Virus record (IMG/VR): IMGVR_UViG_3300024999_000200
Span: 1 to 41,905 of that record
From: a virus
Direction: 5' to 3' (one strand)
Length of the DNA stretch: 41,905 bases
Positions within the stretch are counted from its first letter, which is position 1, and every line of letters starts with the position of its first letter. The translations under genes were made by a program, and so were the position numbers. The notes under the pieces were generated by a model, which saw only the letters and a list, made by a program, of their open reading frames with translations, did no database searches and was not told where the DNA came from. Positions 14,882 to 22,534 of this stretch are shown piece by piece.

Positions 14882-15424
14882 AAACCCATCAATATTCTGA
14901 GGTAAATATTTATTAGCATCAAAATCTGGAATATTATTCTCCTTATCACTCTTACTAATATCTGTATTCTTATTCATAAAATCTAATGGATTGTAACAAA
15001 TACCATTTTTCCTATACTCGAAATGACAATGTATCCCAAAACTCCTTCCAGAATTTCCGCTAATTGCAATAATATTCCCTTGTTTAACCTTATCCCCAAC
15101 TTTGACTAAATTCTCACTATTGTGTCCATATAATGTCTCTATATCATTGTCGTGTGATATCATAACACAATTTCCATATACGCCTTTCCATCCAGAAAAC
15201 GAAATCGATCCATCGTGAGAAGCATGGATGGAAACAGTCCCACATCCAATATCAATTCCATGATGCAAATCGCCTTTAAACTCCTGCGTAATTACTCCCT
15301 CAACAGGCATAATCCAAGTATCATTCTCACTATATAAATACTTCCTACTACACAAATAAATTAATAAAACCATTATAGTAATAAAATATCTATTATTCCT
15401 TAGTATATCCATAAAAATACTCAT
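14870..15424 (-). CDS. Membrane-anchored M23 (LytM-type) peptidoglycan peptidase
   Basis: 184 aa. One N-terminal membrane segment (residues about 11-27, FITIMVLLIYLCS) places the catalytic domain outside the cell. The zinc ligands are all present: H54/H55-G-I-D58 and H132-C-H134, with the LYGH strand between them (about 98-101). M23 enzymes cleave peptide cross-bridges in peptidoglycan. Beside a conjugation ATPase, this one most likely opens the wall for the transfer channel, as in other Gram-positive type IV secretion systems. It begins 2 bases after the stop of the ATPase gene and is the last gene of the operon. Confidence 0.88.
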   Translation of the reverse strand: MSIFMDILRNNRYFITIMVLLIYLCSRKYLYSENDTWIMPVEGVITQEFKGDLHHGIDIGCGTVSIHASHDGSISFSGWKGVYGNCVMISHDNDIETLYGHNSENLVKVGDKVKQGNIIAISGNSGRSFGIHCHFEYRKNGICYNPLDFMNKNTDISKSDKENNIPDFDANKYLPQNIDGFKDE

Positions 15425-15426
15425 AA

Positions 15427-17799
15427 TTACACTTCCTTTATAGGAGCAGGTAATTTAGTAATAAACTTTGCATAACCTTCTTTACATTTGATCAAATTTA
15501 AAGAGTTGTATCTAGGCAACTTCAATAAATCCTCCATCTCATATGGTTGCAATTCATCTTTTAATTCATTATAATTCTGCTTATCACATCCAGATAATAA
15601 CATATAACTTGCATTTGCACTTCTCAATTCATCTCTAATTCCTTTGATCTGGTTCAAATAATGGCAGGAAATAATCGGTTTAAGCCGAAACTTGGCAAGT
15701 CTCGATAATTTCTCAGTTAAAAATAATTCAGTATGATTGACTTGATATAATTCATCAATAAATAAATTTACCTTAATTCTATCTCCTTTATCTCTAAATT
15801 TTTCTGCTCTTAATTGAAGTGATAACCACAGCTTAGTCATCCAATAAGTACAATAAACATCTCTTTCTGCATCAGTTGAAAACATTGATTCTGGCATTCT
15901 TAAACATATTAATTGTGGTTTTTGAAGTTCATCAATTAAATTAATATTGTCTTCAGTACCTTTTTTTAACATCAATTCCATATAAGTATTTGATTTAAGT
16001 TTTTGTAAACGATCTAAAATTCCAGTGATATATGAATGTTTAGTGCCAGTTACATATCCTTCCTTATTTACCTCATCTAATTCTTCTAGAGCAAAAAGGT
16101 ATTCTGATAAATTATCTTTTTGACTTGACGGGACATTGTGAATAAAATTACCTCTTATTGAATGATCTACTAAAATATCAAAAACATCTTTAATGCTTCC
16201 ACCTTGAATAAATGCAATTAATGAAGATGCTGTGAGATACCTTTCCATTCTAGGTGCAAGAGTTTTTTCATCTGCATTGACAGAATTAATTAGAGTTAAT
16301 AATTGAGTAGTTTGTTTTTTAGCATTATCATATTGAATAAATACATCAGAATCAATACCAACTTCATTATAACCAAGACCCTGTAATTTGCTTATATCTC
16401 CACATTCAATAATTTTAACCCTATCATCAGGAAATACACTAGCAATTTCCATTGATAGTTCACAATTTTCTATGAAATCAAAAATTAAACAGCATTCCTC
16501 ATGTTCCATTGCATTTCGTGCGAGGTTGGAAATTAGTACAGATTTACCGGCTCTAGTAGGGCCAACCAAGACCAAACACAATTGTTGATATTCTTTATCT
16601 GTACTAAGAAATGCCTTTTGCTGAATACCTCTGTACGTGTTTATTCCCACGCACATAATACCAGTCCTTAAATCTTCTGGAACTTGTGTTTCTTGAGTAT
16701 TAACTTTATCAATAAAATTAAATCTATCAAGAATTTTTCTACCTGCTAAAGCAATAAAATTTTGACATTCTCCAGATGAAATTTTATTAATTTCTGCACC
16801 TTTAATAGAATAATCATTAGGATTAAATTTCTGACTGTAATATTTTGCTTTAAGAGAATTACCACCATCTTCTTCATTTATTACCTCAAAACTTTGTGAT
16901 AGACTTTTAGCATGATTAATCTCCCTTAATTTGTCTATGCTTTCTGATAATATAATAATTTGTGTATTTAAAATAATATCTGTTGCTTTAGAATAAGTTG
17001 ATTTACTAACTGCTGATTTATTCATCCTTTCAATAACTCTTTCCATTTGCACTAAACTATCAGTGGACAATCCTTTCTTTTTAGAAGGTTTTCCAGAAGT
17101 AACTTCTCCTAATAAATCACTAATCTCAACAACAATAGTAATAAGAAATTTAAATAGGAAATTTACACTTATCTTTTGCCTATCGGTTGGCAATCCATCT
17201 CTTACTTTTTGAATTGTGTTTTTATACTCAGATTTCCATGAAAATTGATTGATAGGAATAAAATTATAGAATATCCCTACTTTATCATCTTCCTCTAATA
17301 CGTCTATAACATTAAGATTTGAATTAAGGAGTTCGCTACTACGTTTATCAATAGATAAACTAAGTGCATCTTCTTTAGAATAAACTAATTGATATTTAGT
17401 TGATTTTTCACTAAATATAGGAATTGTATCTACTTCTTTAATAGTAACATTTGCCCATGAATCTTTAATCTTCTCTTTCAATAAAGATAAGTAATTTTTT
17501 GGAATAATAAAATAGAATTCTACGTTTTCTTTTTCAATAAAGATGAAATATGATACTTTTTCTGGCATTTGATAACTGTATTTGGTTCCAACCATGAATT
17601 GTCTTTTAAATGGATAAAGTTTAATTAATTTTCCTTCCTCTACTTTGATATGTCGAGACACACCTTGAAATATTGTAGAAATTGATTTAGCAATTCGATC
17701 TGTGCTTTTGTTCTCAATGGAATTATTTGGAGTTAATTTTAGATAAATATATTCAGGATTAATAATTTCAAAATAATTACTTAATTTAATTCCCTTCAT
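15427..17799 (-). CDS. VirD4/HerA-superfamily conjugation ATPase
   Basis: 790 aa. Walker A is GPTRAGKS at 413-420. Walker B is VNLFIDE near residue 690, followed by the FRLKPIISCHYLNQI segment typical of the VirD4/TraG/HerA group. An earlier hydrophobic stretch (about 212-228, NFLFKFLITIVVEISDL) may be a membrane contact. The N-terminal 400 residues have no clear counterpart. The protein probably drives DNA or protein through a type IV secretion channel. It could be the coupling protein or a VirB4-like motor; the sequence alone does not decide. It lies between two small membrane-protein genes and the M23 peptidase. No relaxase is seen in this window. Confidence 0.8.
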   Translation of the reverse strand: MKGIKLSNYFEIINPEYIYLKLTPNNSIENKSTDRIAKSISTIFQGVSRHIKVEEGKLIKLYPFKRQFMVGTKYSYQMPEKVSYFIFIEKENVEFYFIIPKNYLSLLKEKIKDSWANVTIKEVDTIPIFSEKSTKYQLVYSKEDALSLSIDKRSSELLNSNLNVIDVLEEDDKVGIFYNFIPINQFSWKSEYKNTIQKVRDGLPTDRQKISVNFLFKFLITIVVEISDLLGEVTSGKPSKKKGLSTDSLVQMERVIERMNKSAVSKSTYSKATDIILNTQIIILSESIDKLREINHAKSLSQSFEVINEEDGGNSLKAKYYSQKFNPNDYSIKGAEINKISSGECQNFIALAGRKILDRFNFIDKVNTQETQVPEDLRTGIMCVGINTYRGIQQKAFLSTDKEYQQLCLVLVGPTRAGKSVLISNLARNAMEHEECCLIFDFIENCELSMEIASVFPDDRVKIIECGDISKLQGLGYNEVGIDSDVFIQYDNAKKQTTQLLTLINSVNADEKTLAPRMERYLTASSLIAFIQGGSIKDVFDILVDHSIRGNFIHNVPSSQKDNLSEYLFALEELDEVNKEGYVTGTKHSYITGILDRLQKLKSNTYMELMLKKGTEDNINLIDELQKPQLICLRMPESMFSTDAERDVYCTYWMTKLWLSLQLRAEKFRDKGDRIKVNLFIDELYQVNHTELFLTEKLSRLAKFRLKPIISCHYLNQIKGIRDELRSANASYMLLSGCDKQNYNELKDELQPYEMEDLLKLPRYNSLNLIKCKEGYAKFITKLPAPIKEV

Positions 17800-17811
17800 T
17801 TGATAACCTCC

Positions 17812-18057
17812 TCATCCCAACAAATATTTAATCATAGTGTTAGTAACAATTAATATACCAACCTTTTGCAATCCTGACTTATAACCTCCAATGTAAAGGA
17901 TTATAAGTACTCCACAACCAATTAAAGTAACTGCGTGAGACATATATACAATATTTGAAATAATTCCTGTCATAACCCAATTGAAGCTTTCAGTAACACT
18001 TTCTTTGAGTGCAGTCTTGATAGATGTCGTAAACCAATCTGCATAATTTACCACCAT
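17812..18057 (-). CDS. Small membrane protein of the conjugation operon, 81 aa
   Basis: Two hydrophobic helices (about residues 28-56, containing GIISNIVYMSHAVTLIGCGV and ILYIGGY, and 66-79) follow a soluble N-terminus. Its start overlaps the stop of the previous gene (TAATG at 18057). Size, position and hydrophobicity fit a minor type IV secretion channel component. The family is not recognised. Confidence 0.65.
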   Translation of the reverse strand: MVVNYADWFTTSIKTALKESVTESFNWVMTGIISNIVYMSHAVTLIGCGVLIILYIGGYKSGLQKVGILIVTNTMIKYLLG

Positions 18058-18398
18058 TACTTTAATCCCCCTATTAGAGAATCAATTTGATCTAATCCAT
18101 AAGGAAGTAACAGTAAAAGAGCGTACATGCCAAAATAACTTAAAGCAGTTTTTTTAGAAGCTTGAAAATCACCTGCTAAAGAATGTTGAACTATTTCCAA
18201 TCCTCCTTTTATAAGGATTACTGCTCTACCAAGACCCAATACTTTTCTGTAAAATTTATCTGATGTTTCAGTAATTGTTTCTACTCCAAGTGCTACAGAA
18301 GGATCAAATAGGATGATATAACCAACCATTAATCCTCCTTGTAAATATTTAATCCAATGTTTTTTTAAGTGAATTTTGATTGAATTTTTCTTTAACAT
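18057..18398 (-). CDS. Membrane protein, possibly VirB2-like, 113 aa
   Basis: AAGGAG lies upstream of the ATG at 18398. A basic N-terminus leads to a hydrophobic helix (YLQGGLMVGYIILFDPSVAL), a central segment VLGLGRAVILIKGGLEIVQH, and a C-terminal hydrophobic run (SYFGMYALLLLLPYGL). Signal-peptide-like start plus two later helices resembles pilin-like or VirB2/TrbC-type subunits, but the match is weak. It is the first gene of the conjugation operon. Confidence 0.6.
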   Translation of the reverse strand: MLKKNSIKIHLKKHWIKYLQGGLMVGYIILFDPSVALGVETITETSDKFYRKVLGLGRAVILIKGGLEIVQHSLAGDFQASKKTALSYFGMYALLLLLPYGLDQIDSLIGGLK

Positions 18399-18467
18399 AA
18401 ATTACCACTCCTTACTTTAAGGGAATAGGATAAATGAGTTCTAAATTGAATGACCCGTAGCATATTG

Positions 18468-18515
18468 TTAGGTATAACTCGTTATGCCGAACAAATTTAG
18501 CATAATTATACCTAA
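18468..18515. other. Long bulged hairpin upstream of the conjugation operon
   Basis: TTAGGTATAA (18468-18477) pairs with TTATACCTAA (18506-18515), and TTATGC (18482-18487) pairs with GCATAA (18500-18505). A CTCG bulge lies on one side and a 12-base loop at the tip. It is between the divergent conjugation operon and the 28-codon gene. Candidates are an operator, an attenuator or an oriT inverted repeat. Confidence 0.5.
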
Positions 18516-18598
18516 TTTTATAATCTCATCTCTTTTGTATATTTCTTATGATTGTTGGTGATAATACAGTCATAATTAATTTTAAAGGAGATGAGATT

Positions 18599-18685
18599 AT
18601 GCCATTAATTACAATACCTTATATTTTGTTGGGTTCTGGAATGGTTTACTCAGGACTTTTAACATTGGCAAGTTTATTGAATTAG
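18599..18685 (+). CDS. 28-residue hydrophobic peptide
   Basis: AAAGGAGATGAG places a strong ribosome binding site before ATG 18599. The peptide begins MPLITIPYILLGSGMVYSG and is hydrophobic throughout, a single potential membrane helix. A strong terminator follows at once, so this is a stand-alone transcript. It stands opposite the conjugation operon. It could be a small membrane regulator, a signalling peptide or a type I toxin; none is shown. Confidence 0.6.
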   Translation: MPLITIPYILLGSGMVYSGLLTLASLLN

Positions 18686-18690
18686 GATAT

Positions 18691-18719
18691 TATCCCTCTA
18701 TATGAGGGATATTTTTTTT
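18691..18719 (+). terminator. Strong intrinsic terminator
   Basis: TATCCCTC (18691-18698) pairs with GAGGGATA (18704-18711), then eight Ts. It ends the hydrophobic peptide gene and may also serve - strand transcripts poorly. Confidence 0.9.
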
Positions 18720-18732
18720 GCTTAATTACCCT

Positions 18733-18948
18733 TTATTCCTCTTTATCTTTGTCAACAACTCCTTTCAATCTAAGAAAAACAAATTCAGCTTCCAATACTC
18801 TTGCCACAGTTTTCTTATCAATATCAGTTAATTTAACAGTAAAATCGATTAATTCTTCTTCATTGATAAATGGTGGTCTAACAATTGCCCTACCTACAAA
18901 AATACTATGAATTTGCTTTTGGAAATCAGATATGAGTTGTTTAAGCAT
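18733..18948 (-). CDS. Hypothetical protein, 71 aa
   Basis: AAGGAGGAATAACTA precedes the ATG at 18948. The protein is helical, with VGRAIVRPPFINEEELIDF in the middle and VARVLEAEFVFLRLKGVV near the end. The family is not recognised. It is the last gene of a four-gene - strand group. Confidence 0.65.
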   Translation of the reverse strand: MLKQLISDFQKQIHSIFVGRAIVRPPFINEEELIDFTVKLTDIDKKTVARVLEAEFVFLRLKGVVDKDKEE

Positions 18949-18961
18949 TAGTTATTCCTCC

Positions 18962-19228
18962 TTAATTGTTTGCTTTTAATTTCCCTTGCCCATAATCATC
19001 CCACTCATTTTCACAATCATTACAATAATAATCCCAATATCTAGGATCAATATCATATAATTCAACATCGCTACTTGAATCAATTTCATCAATACTCATA
19101 TCAGATAAATTAATATAAGCATGAGTGACAACTTGAGCATATCCCATAATATTTTTAGAACCACATTCAGGACATTCACTAGGAACTACAAAAGGTTTTC
19201 TTTTTAAGATTTGGTCTATTCTTGTCAC
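18962..19228 (-). CDS. Zinc-ribbon protein, 88 aa
   Basis: The start is GTG 19228 with GAGGAG 8 bases upstream; the longer open frame to 19282 overlaps the neighbour and lacks a site. Zinc motifs: CPECG near residue 20 and CNDCENEWDDYG near 75, with an acidic linker between. It overlaps the preceding gene by about 50 bases in another frame. Confidence 0.65.
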   Translation of the reverse strand: MTRIDQILKRKPFVVPSECPECGSKNIMGYAQVVTHAYINLSDMSIDEIDSSSDVELYDIDPRYWDYYCNDCENEWDDYGQGKLKANN

Positions 19229-19478
19229 AATAATCACTCCTCTTAAAATAAACTTCGTCACTAATTTTCTCAAGTTCATCATAAATCCAAGGCATCCATC
19301 TTAATTGAAAATCTTTTCTCTCCTTAGTTTTCTTCCACAAAACTCCAATTGCATAAAATTCTAATGATCTCCATAGAAAACATTCTCGATTTTCACAATA
19401 TACAATACTCTCAGGAATCCATTCAAGTTTTTGTTTCAATAATTTCAACTCCTTTGTTTGTGATGTAAAAAGTTCCAC
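19179..19478 (-). CDS. Hypothetical tryptophan-rich protein, 99 aa
   Basis: The start is GTG 19478, 7 bases after AAGGAG. It contains two cysteines (YCENRECFLW) and many tryptophans (LRWMPWIYDELEK). It overlaps both neighbours by about 50 bases, which is unusual, but the site is good and the three genes form one ladder. The family is not recognised. Confidence 0.5.
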   Translation of the reverse strand: MELFTSQTKELKLLKQKLEWIPESIVYCENRECFLWRSLEFYAIGVLWKKTKERKDFQLRWMPWIYDELEKISDEVYFKRSDYCDKNRPNLKKKTFCSS

Positions 19479-19665
19479 TGTTCAACTCCTTAAATCCAGA
19501 GTCCAATAACCCAAGAAGTTTCAAGTGATTTACATAATTTCTAGTTCTGAAATAATTAATCTCAATCCCCTTACTGATATTACGGATAGTACGACTATTG
19601 ATTTGATCGGTTAATTTGTTTTGCAACATATGTTGCAATATTTCTACTTCTACTTTATTGAGCAT
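19423..19665 (-). CDS. Small winged-helix protein, 80 aa
   Basis: The fold reads as helix-helix-wing: VEVEILQHMLQNKLTDQI, SRTIRNISKGIEINYFRTRN, then the wing FKELNSGTFYITNKGVEII. This is like small plasmid or phage repressor-type DNA-binding proteins. It is the first gene of the four-gene group and may regulate it. Confidence 0.65.
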   Translation of the reverse strand: MLNKVEVEILQHMLQNKLTDQINSRTIRNISKGIEINYFRTRNYVNHLKLLGLLDSGFKELNSGTFYITNKGVEIIETKT

Positions 19666-19796
19666 TTAGATAATCACCCTCAATCTTTTTCAATGTCTGA
19701 AAATGTTTCATGATTAATCTTATTGAGCATTGTTTGTACGTTATGTATAGCAATAAATGGTAAAAATAAAAACTTGATTTCTCAGGACTAATTTTA

Positions 19797-19876
19797 TACC
19801 CCATACTCTTCTATATATTTTCCTACATACTATCTAATTACCACAAACAATACCACAACCATTCCTACATACTATC
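19797..19876. repeat. Repeat cluster downstream of the partition operon
   Basis: TACCCCATAC (19797-19806) is followed by two copies of TTCCTACATACTATC (19820-19834, 19862-19876; 42 bases apart). The first motif recurs upstream of the ParM-like gene. The stretch 19666-19914 has no gene. Centromere-like function is inferred from the shared motif. Confidence 0.5.
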
Positions 19877-19881
19877 CACAA

Positions 19882-19914
19882 CAAAAAAGAAGACACAACT
19901 ATTATAGTTGCATC
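19882..19914 (-). terminator. Terminator of the partition operon
   Basis: On the - strand GATGCAACTA pairs with TAGTTGTGTC (two wobble pairs) around TAA, followed by TTCTTTTTTG. It abuts the stop of the ParR-like gene. Confidence 0.8.
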
Positions 19915-20178
19915 TCAAATCATCATATCGTCAAGTTCATCCTTTTCTATCCTCTTTCTTTCGACTACTTTAGTCTGTATCAAAACATCATCATTTATTC
20001 TTTCTTTTGATTCTTTAATTACACTCCCATCATTAATTAATTGCTTTTTAACCCATTTACTAAAATTTCTAAGCTCATTTGCTTTCTGATAAAGTAATAA
20101 TTCATCTTCATCGTCTAAATTAAAATAAACGCCTTTTCTTTTTACTCTGCCTGTGAGTTCACCTACTGATTTGCCCAT
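19915..20178 (-). CDS. parR: ParR-like ribbon-helix-helix partition protein
   Basis: 87 aa. The segment VYFNLDDEDELLLYQKANE then LRNFSKWVKKQLIND has the strand-helix-helix plan of ribbon-helix-helix DNA-binding proteins; the C-terminus is charged, with the ERKRIEKDELDDMM tail expected to contact the filament. It overlaps the ParM-like gene upstream by 16 bases. Order and size match actin-type partition operons, where this protein binds centromere repeats and represses the operon. Likely sites are the TACCCCATAC copies on both sides. The gene symbol is by role, not by close similarity. Confidence 0.75.
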   Translation of the reverse strand: MGKSVGELTGRVKRKGVYFNLDDEDELLLYQKANELRNFSKWVKKQLINDGSVIKESKERINDDVLIQTKVVERKRIEKDELDDMMI

Positions 20179-20996
20179 AATTTCTTCACACCCATCCGTT
20201 GGTAGCCCTCTACATTACTAAATACACAATTATCTAATATTTCTAAATTTTTGTAATATTTCTTAAATAGGGTTCCAAATCGTAAAGCTCCTCCTCCTGT
20301 AAGTAATACACGGTCTGAGGAATCGTAGTCGGTAAATTTAGTGCTTATTTCAGCCACTATTTTGTCAACATATTGAAAATCATCAATATAATTGTCTTTT
20401 AGTTTAATACTGCCGAATGGGATCGTTCCTGAGTCTCTTGTGACAAACTTTTTCAAATTGAACGAGGACAGGTTCACTGTCAAACTTCCTAAATCAATAA
20501 CTCTTTTTTTTCCAATTGCTAAACTTTCATCTTTTGATAAAGCGTACTGAAAACTAGCAACTGATTCTGGAATTATGTTTAGATTATTTATAGTAAATTT
20601 TTTATGCTTACCATTGATTTGAATATCATATTTACCAAACAACAAATCTTCTAATGCTTTTTTTGTTGTTGCATTAAAATCTATTACAGGAACACCAGTA
20701 CAAATAAATAATTCATTGTCATTTTCTTCCAATGATAAAGCTACTCCAGTAAGAAAAAGGGTTCGAGTTTGCTGATGAATCTTAGATGTAGTTGTCATCT
20801 CGATTGCGGCGTAACTTTCATCTAAAGCTAATTGTCCAACAAAATATTTTTCTTTGTCATTAATAATTACTTCATATTCTTCGTTGTCAGACATTTCCCT
20901 ATGATGCCAATCTCCAACTACAGACCTGAATGATTGATTGTTTGATAATTTTACGGTATTGCGACCACAGTCAATAGATACAATTTGAATAGTCAA
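20163..20996 (-). CDS. parM: ParM-like actin-family plasmid segregation ATPase
   Basis: 277 aa from TTG 20996, 7 bases after AGGAGGT; the longer frame to 21026 has no site. All the actin-fold signatures are visible: phosphate 1 SIDCGRNTVK (residues about 6-15), VPVIDF in the middle, phosphate 2 IDLGSLTVN and the adenosine loop LLTGGGA. ParM-type proteins form filaments that push plasmid copies apart. The protein is a little shorter than E. coli R1 ParM. The closest group cannot be named from sequence reading. Its promoter carries the repeat motif inside the spacer, so autoregulation by the ParR-like protein is likely. Confidence 0.85.
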   Translation of the reverse strand: MTIQIVSIDCGRNTVKLSNNQSFRSVVGDWHHREMSDNEEYEVIINDKEKYFVGQLALDESYAAIEMTTTSKIHQQTRTLFLTGVALSLEENDNELFICTGVPVIDFNATTKKALEDLLFGKYDIQINGKHKKFTINNLNIIPESVASFQYALSKDESLAIGKKRVIDLGSLTVNLSSFNLKKFVTRDSGTIPFGSIKLKDNYIDDFQYVDKIVAEISTKFTDYDSSDRVLLTGGGALRFGTLFKKYYKNLEILDNCVFSNVEGYQRMGVKKLWANQ

Positions 20997-21017
20997 TATA
21001 ATTACCTCCTTCATATT

Positions 21018-21086
21018 ATACCCCAAAATATAGTATGGGGTATTTGCCTTTATTAAAATTATATCGTATTACCCCATACTTTACAA
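21018..21086 (-). promoter_or_regulatory. Partition-operon promoter with TACCCCATAC operator/centromere repeats
   Basis: The - strand promoter is TTGTAA (21086-21081), 17-base spacer, TATAAT (21063-21058). The spacer holds one full TACCCCATAC copy (21070-21079). Downstream of the -10 an inverted pair ATACCCCA/TGGGGTAT (21018-21025, 21036-21043) includes a second full copy. A repressor bound here would block both RNA polymerase binding and elongation. Confidence 0.78.
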
Positions 21087-21147
21087 CAACTTTTTATACA
21101 CTCTTGCTCAATTAAATATTCTTTGATATAATCAATACAAATCGCAA

Positions 21148-21224
21148 TGTAAACTTTTGTTTACAAGTAAACATAGTAAACACAGCATTATTACCACCTA
21201 AAATGTAAACATTTTTCATATAAT
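21148..21224 (+). promoter_or_regulatory. TGTAAAC operator array and promoter of the coiled-coil gene
   Basis: Five GTAAAC-type sites: TGTAAAC 21148-21154 facing GTTTACA 21159-21165, AGTAAAC 21166-21172, AGTAAAC 21175-21181, and TGTAAAC 21204-21210. The -10 is TATAAT (21219-21224); no good -35 is seen, so activation or an atypical -35 is possible. The dense sites suggest autoregulation by the RHH protein at 21253. Confidence 0.65.
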
Positions 21225-21252
21225 CTAAAAACAAATTTAGGAGGCCTCAACC

Positions 21253-22074
21253 ATGAACGAATCAGAAGAATCCAAAAAACCATCCTCTTCCACCCTATCA
21301 ATCCGACTAGACAATGAAGAAGGTAAAACTGAATGGGATTTACTTCAAACTCGTACAGGTTTAAAATCAAAAGATTTATTTTTAGATATAATCAGATTAA
21401 AGAAAGATCAATTAGAAGCAGAGTCAGGTGGAATATCTGAACTCATAACACCACAAATGTTGAAAATGAAAGAGCATGTAGAAAGAATTGTCCAAATGTT
21501 TACTGAAATTACTCGTAGTGAAGCTGACCAAAAAAGATTCCATATGGAAACAGTTCAAACGTTAACAAATGATTTTAAAACTACTCTAGATTCTCTAAGA
21601 GAAAGAATTGATATTGCTGAAAATAACAGAAAAGATTCAGATAAACTTAAAAAAGAAGCAGAAGATAAGTCGGAGACTTTATTTAAAAGGAATATTGAAT
21701 TAGAGGCCGGACACAATAACTCAAATTATTTGATTGAGACATTACGATTAGAAAATGAAGAGATAAAGAAAAGAATTGGGTCTGTAGATGAATTAGAGTT
21801 TTCAATTGGTGAAATGGAAGATTCCAATAAATATTTACAACTTCAATTGAAGGAATCTGAGAATAGATCAGTATTTTTAGAAGGGCAATTGGTTGAATCA
21901 AAACAAGATAGAATTAAGGAAATTAGTGAATTGAGAGAAAGTTATATGTTGGAATTGAGGGTGTTAAGACAAGAAATGAAAGATGAGTGTGATAATAGGA
22001 TTAGTGAGATGAAAAAGGAAAATGAAAGATTGGAAATTAAGGAGAAAATATGGTTGCCATTGAATGTTAGGTGA
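21253..22074 (+). CDS. Ribbon-helix-helix DNA-binding protein with long coiled coil (KfrA-like role)
   Basis: 273 aa from ATG 21253 after TTAGGAGG. Residues 14-52 read as ribbon-helix-helix: strand TLSIRLD, helix EEGKTEWDLLQTRTG, helix LKSKDLFLDIIRLKKDQ. From about 75 to the end it is almost continuous coiled coil (EHVERIVQMFTEI, ENNRKDSDKLKKEAEDKSE, and RQEMKDECDNRISEMKKENE). KfrA and similar plasmid proteins combine a DNA-binding head with a coiled coil and help maintenance or nucleoid organisation; the head here is different, so only the role is compared. It is divergent from the partition operon and preceded by TGTAAAC repeats. Confidence 0.7.
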   Translation: MNESEESKKPSSSTLSIRLDNEEGKTEWDLLQTRTGLKSKDLFLDIIRLKKDQLEAESGGISELITPQMLKMKEHVERIVQMFTEITRSEADQKRFHMETVQTLTNDFKTTLDSLRERIDIAENNRKDSDKLKKEAEDKSETLFKRNIELEAGHNNSNYLIETLRLENEEIKKRIGSVDELEFSIGEMEDSNKYLQLQLKESENRSVFLEGQLVESKQDRIKEISELRESYMLELRVLRQEMKDECDNRISEMKKENERLEIKEKIWLPLNVR

Positions 22075-22095
22075 AATAGATGATTTTAAATTATA

Positions 22096-22136
22096 AAAGC
22101 ACTATCCAAAATTAAATGGATAGTGCTTTATTTTTG
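22096..22136 (+). terminator. Intrinsic terminator
   Basis: AAAGCACTATCCA (22096-22108) pairs perfectly with TGGATAGTGCTTT (22117-22129), then TATTTTTG. Confidence 0.92.
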
Positions 22137-22197
22137 TTTATTACCTTAATTCTCTTCCAGCCTACCACTAAACATTTTGTCAAAAAAGATATATACA

Positions 22198-22236
22198 TGT
22201 TGATAACTTTTTATGCTATAATATTCCTGTGGATAA
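22198..22236 (+). promoter_or_regulatory. Extended -10 promoter flanked by two DnaA boxes
   Basis: TGTTGATAA (22198-22206; TTATCAACA on the other strand) and TGTGGATAA (22228-22236; exact TTATCCACA) match the DnaA box, 30 bases apart and in the same orientation. TGCTATAAT (22214-22222) between them is an extended -10 promoter. AAGGAGATTTG follows at 22250 but leads to no usable reading frame. Part of a replication origin is the likely reading. Confidence 0.65.
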
Positions 22237-22310
22237 TTTAAATATTTTAAAGGAGATTTGTATCAACCTGTCGAATATATAACTCTAATAAATTAACTCA
22301 ATAAAATGCA

Positions 22311-22345
22311 AAAACACTCGACCTCTTGCAAAGATCAAGTGTTTT
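22311..22345. other. Leader hairpin in the replication region
   Basis: AAAACACT (22311-22318) pairs with AGTGTTTT (22338-22345), with GA/TC continuing after one mismatch. Short T-runs lie on both sides, so partial termination in either direction is possible. Confidence 0.5.
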
Positions 22346-22454
22346 CTGGCAAAATGTTCTCACCAACATTAAGCTTTTAGTTCTTAAAGATATTGTACCC
22401 TAAGTTTAAGATAGAATCAAGTATAAACTTAGTGAATAATTTAGTAAGATTGCT

Positions 22455-22500
22455 AAAGTTAGTAGTTTGGTGCAGAGATGTACATGCTACTAACTTTTTT
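22455..22500 (+). terminator. Intrinsic terminator in the replication leader
   Basis: AAAGTTAGTAG (22455-22465) pairs perfectly with CTACTAACTTT (22487-22497), then further Ts. It would end a transcript from the 22217 promoter after roughly 270 bases, before the replication gene. Confidence 0.8.
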
Positions 22501-22534
22501 ATTGAGTTAAATTAACTAAATTGAATAGGTAATG

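Noticed and set aside
22258-22296. 11-codon TTG frame after AAGGAGA in the replication leader
   Set aside because: The TTG is 2 bases from the ribosome binding site, too close; no support beyond the short frame.
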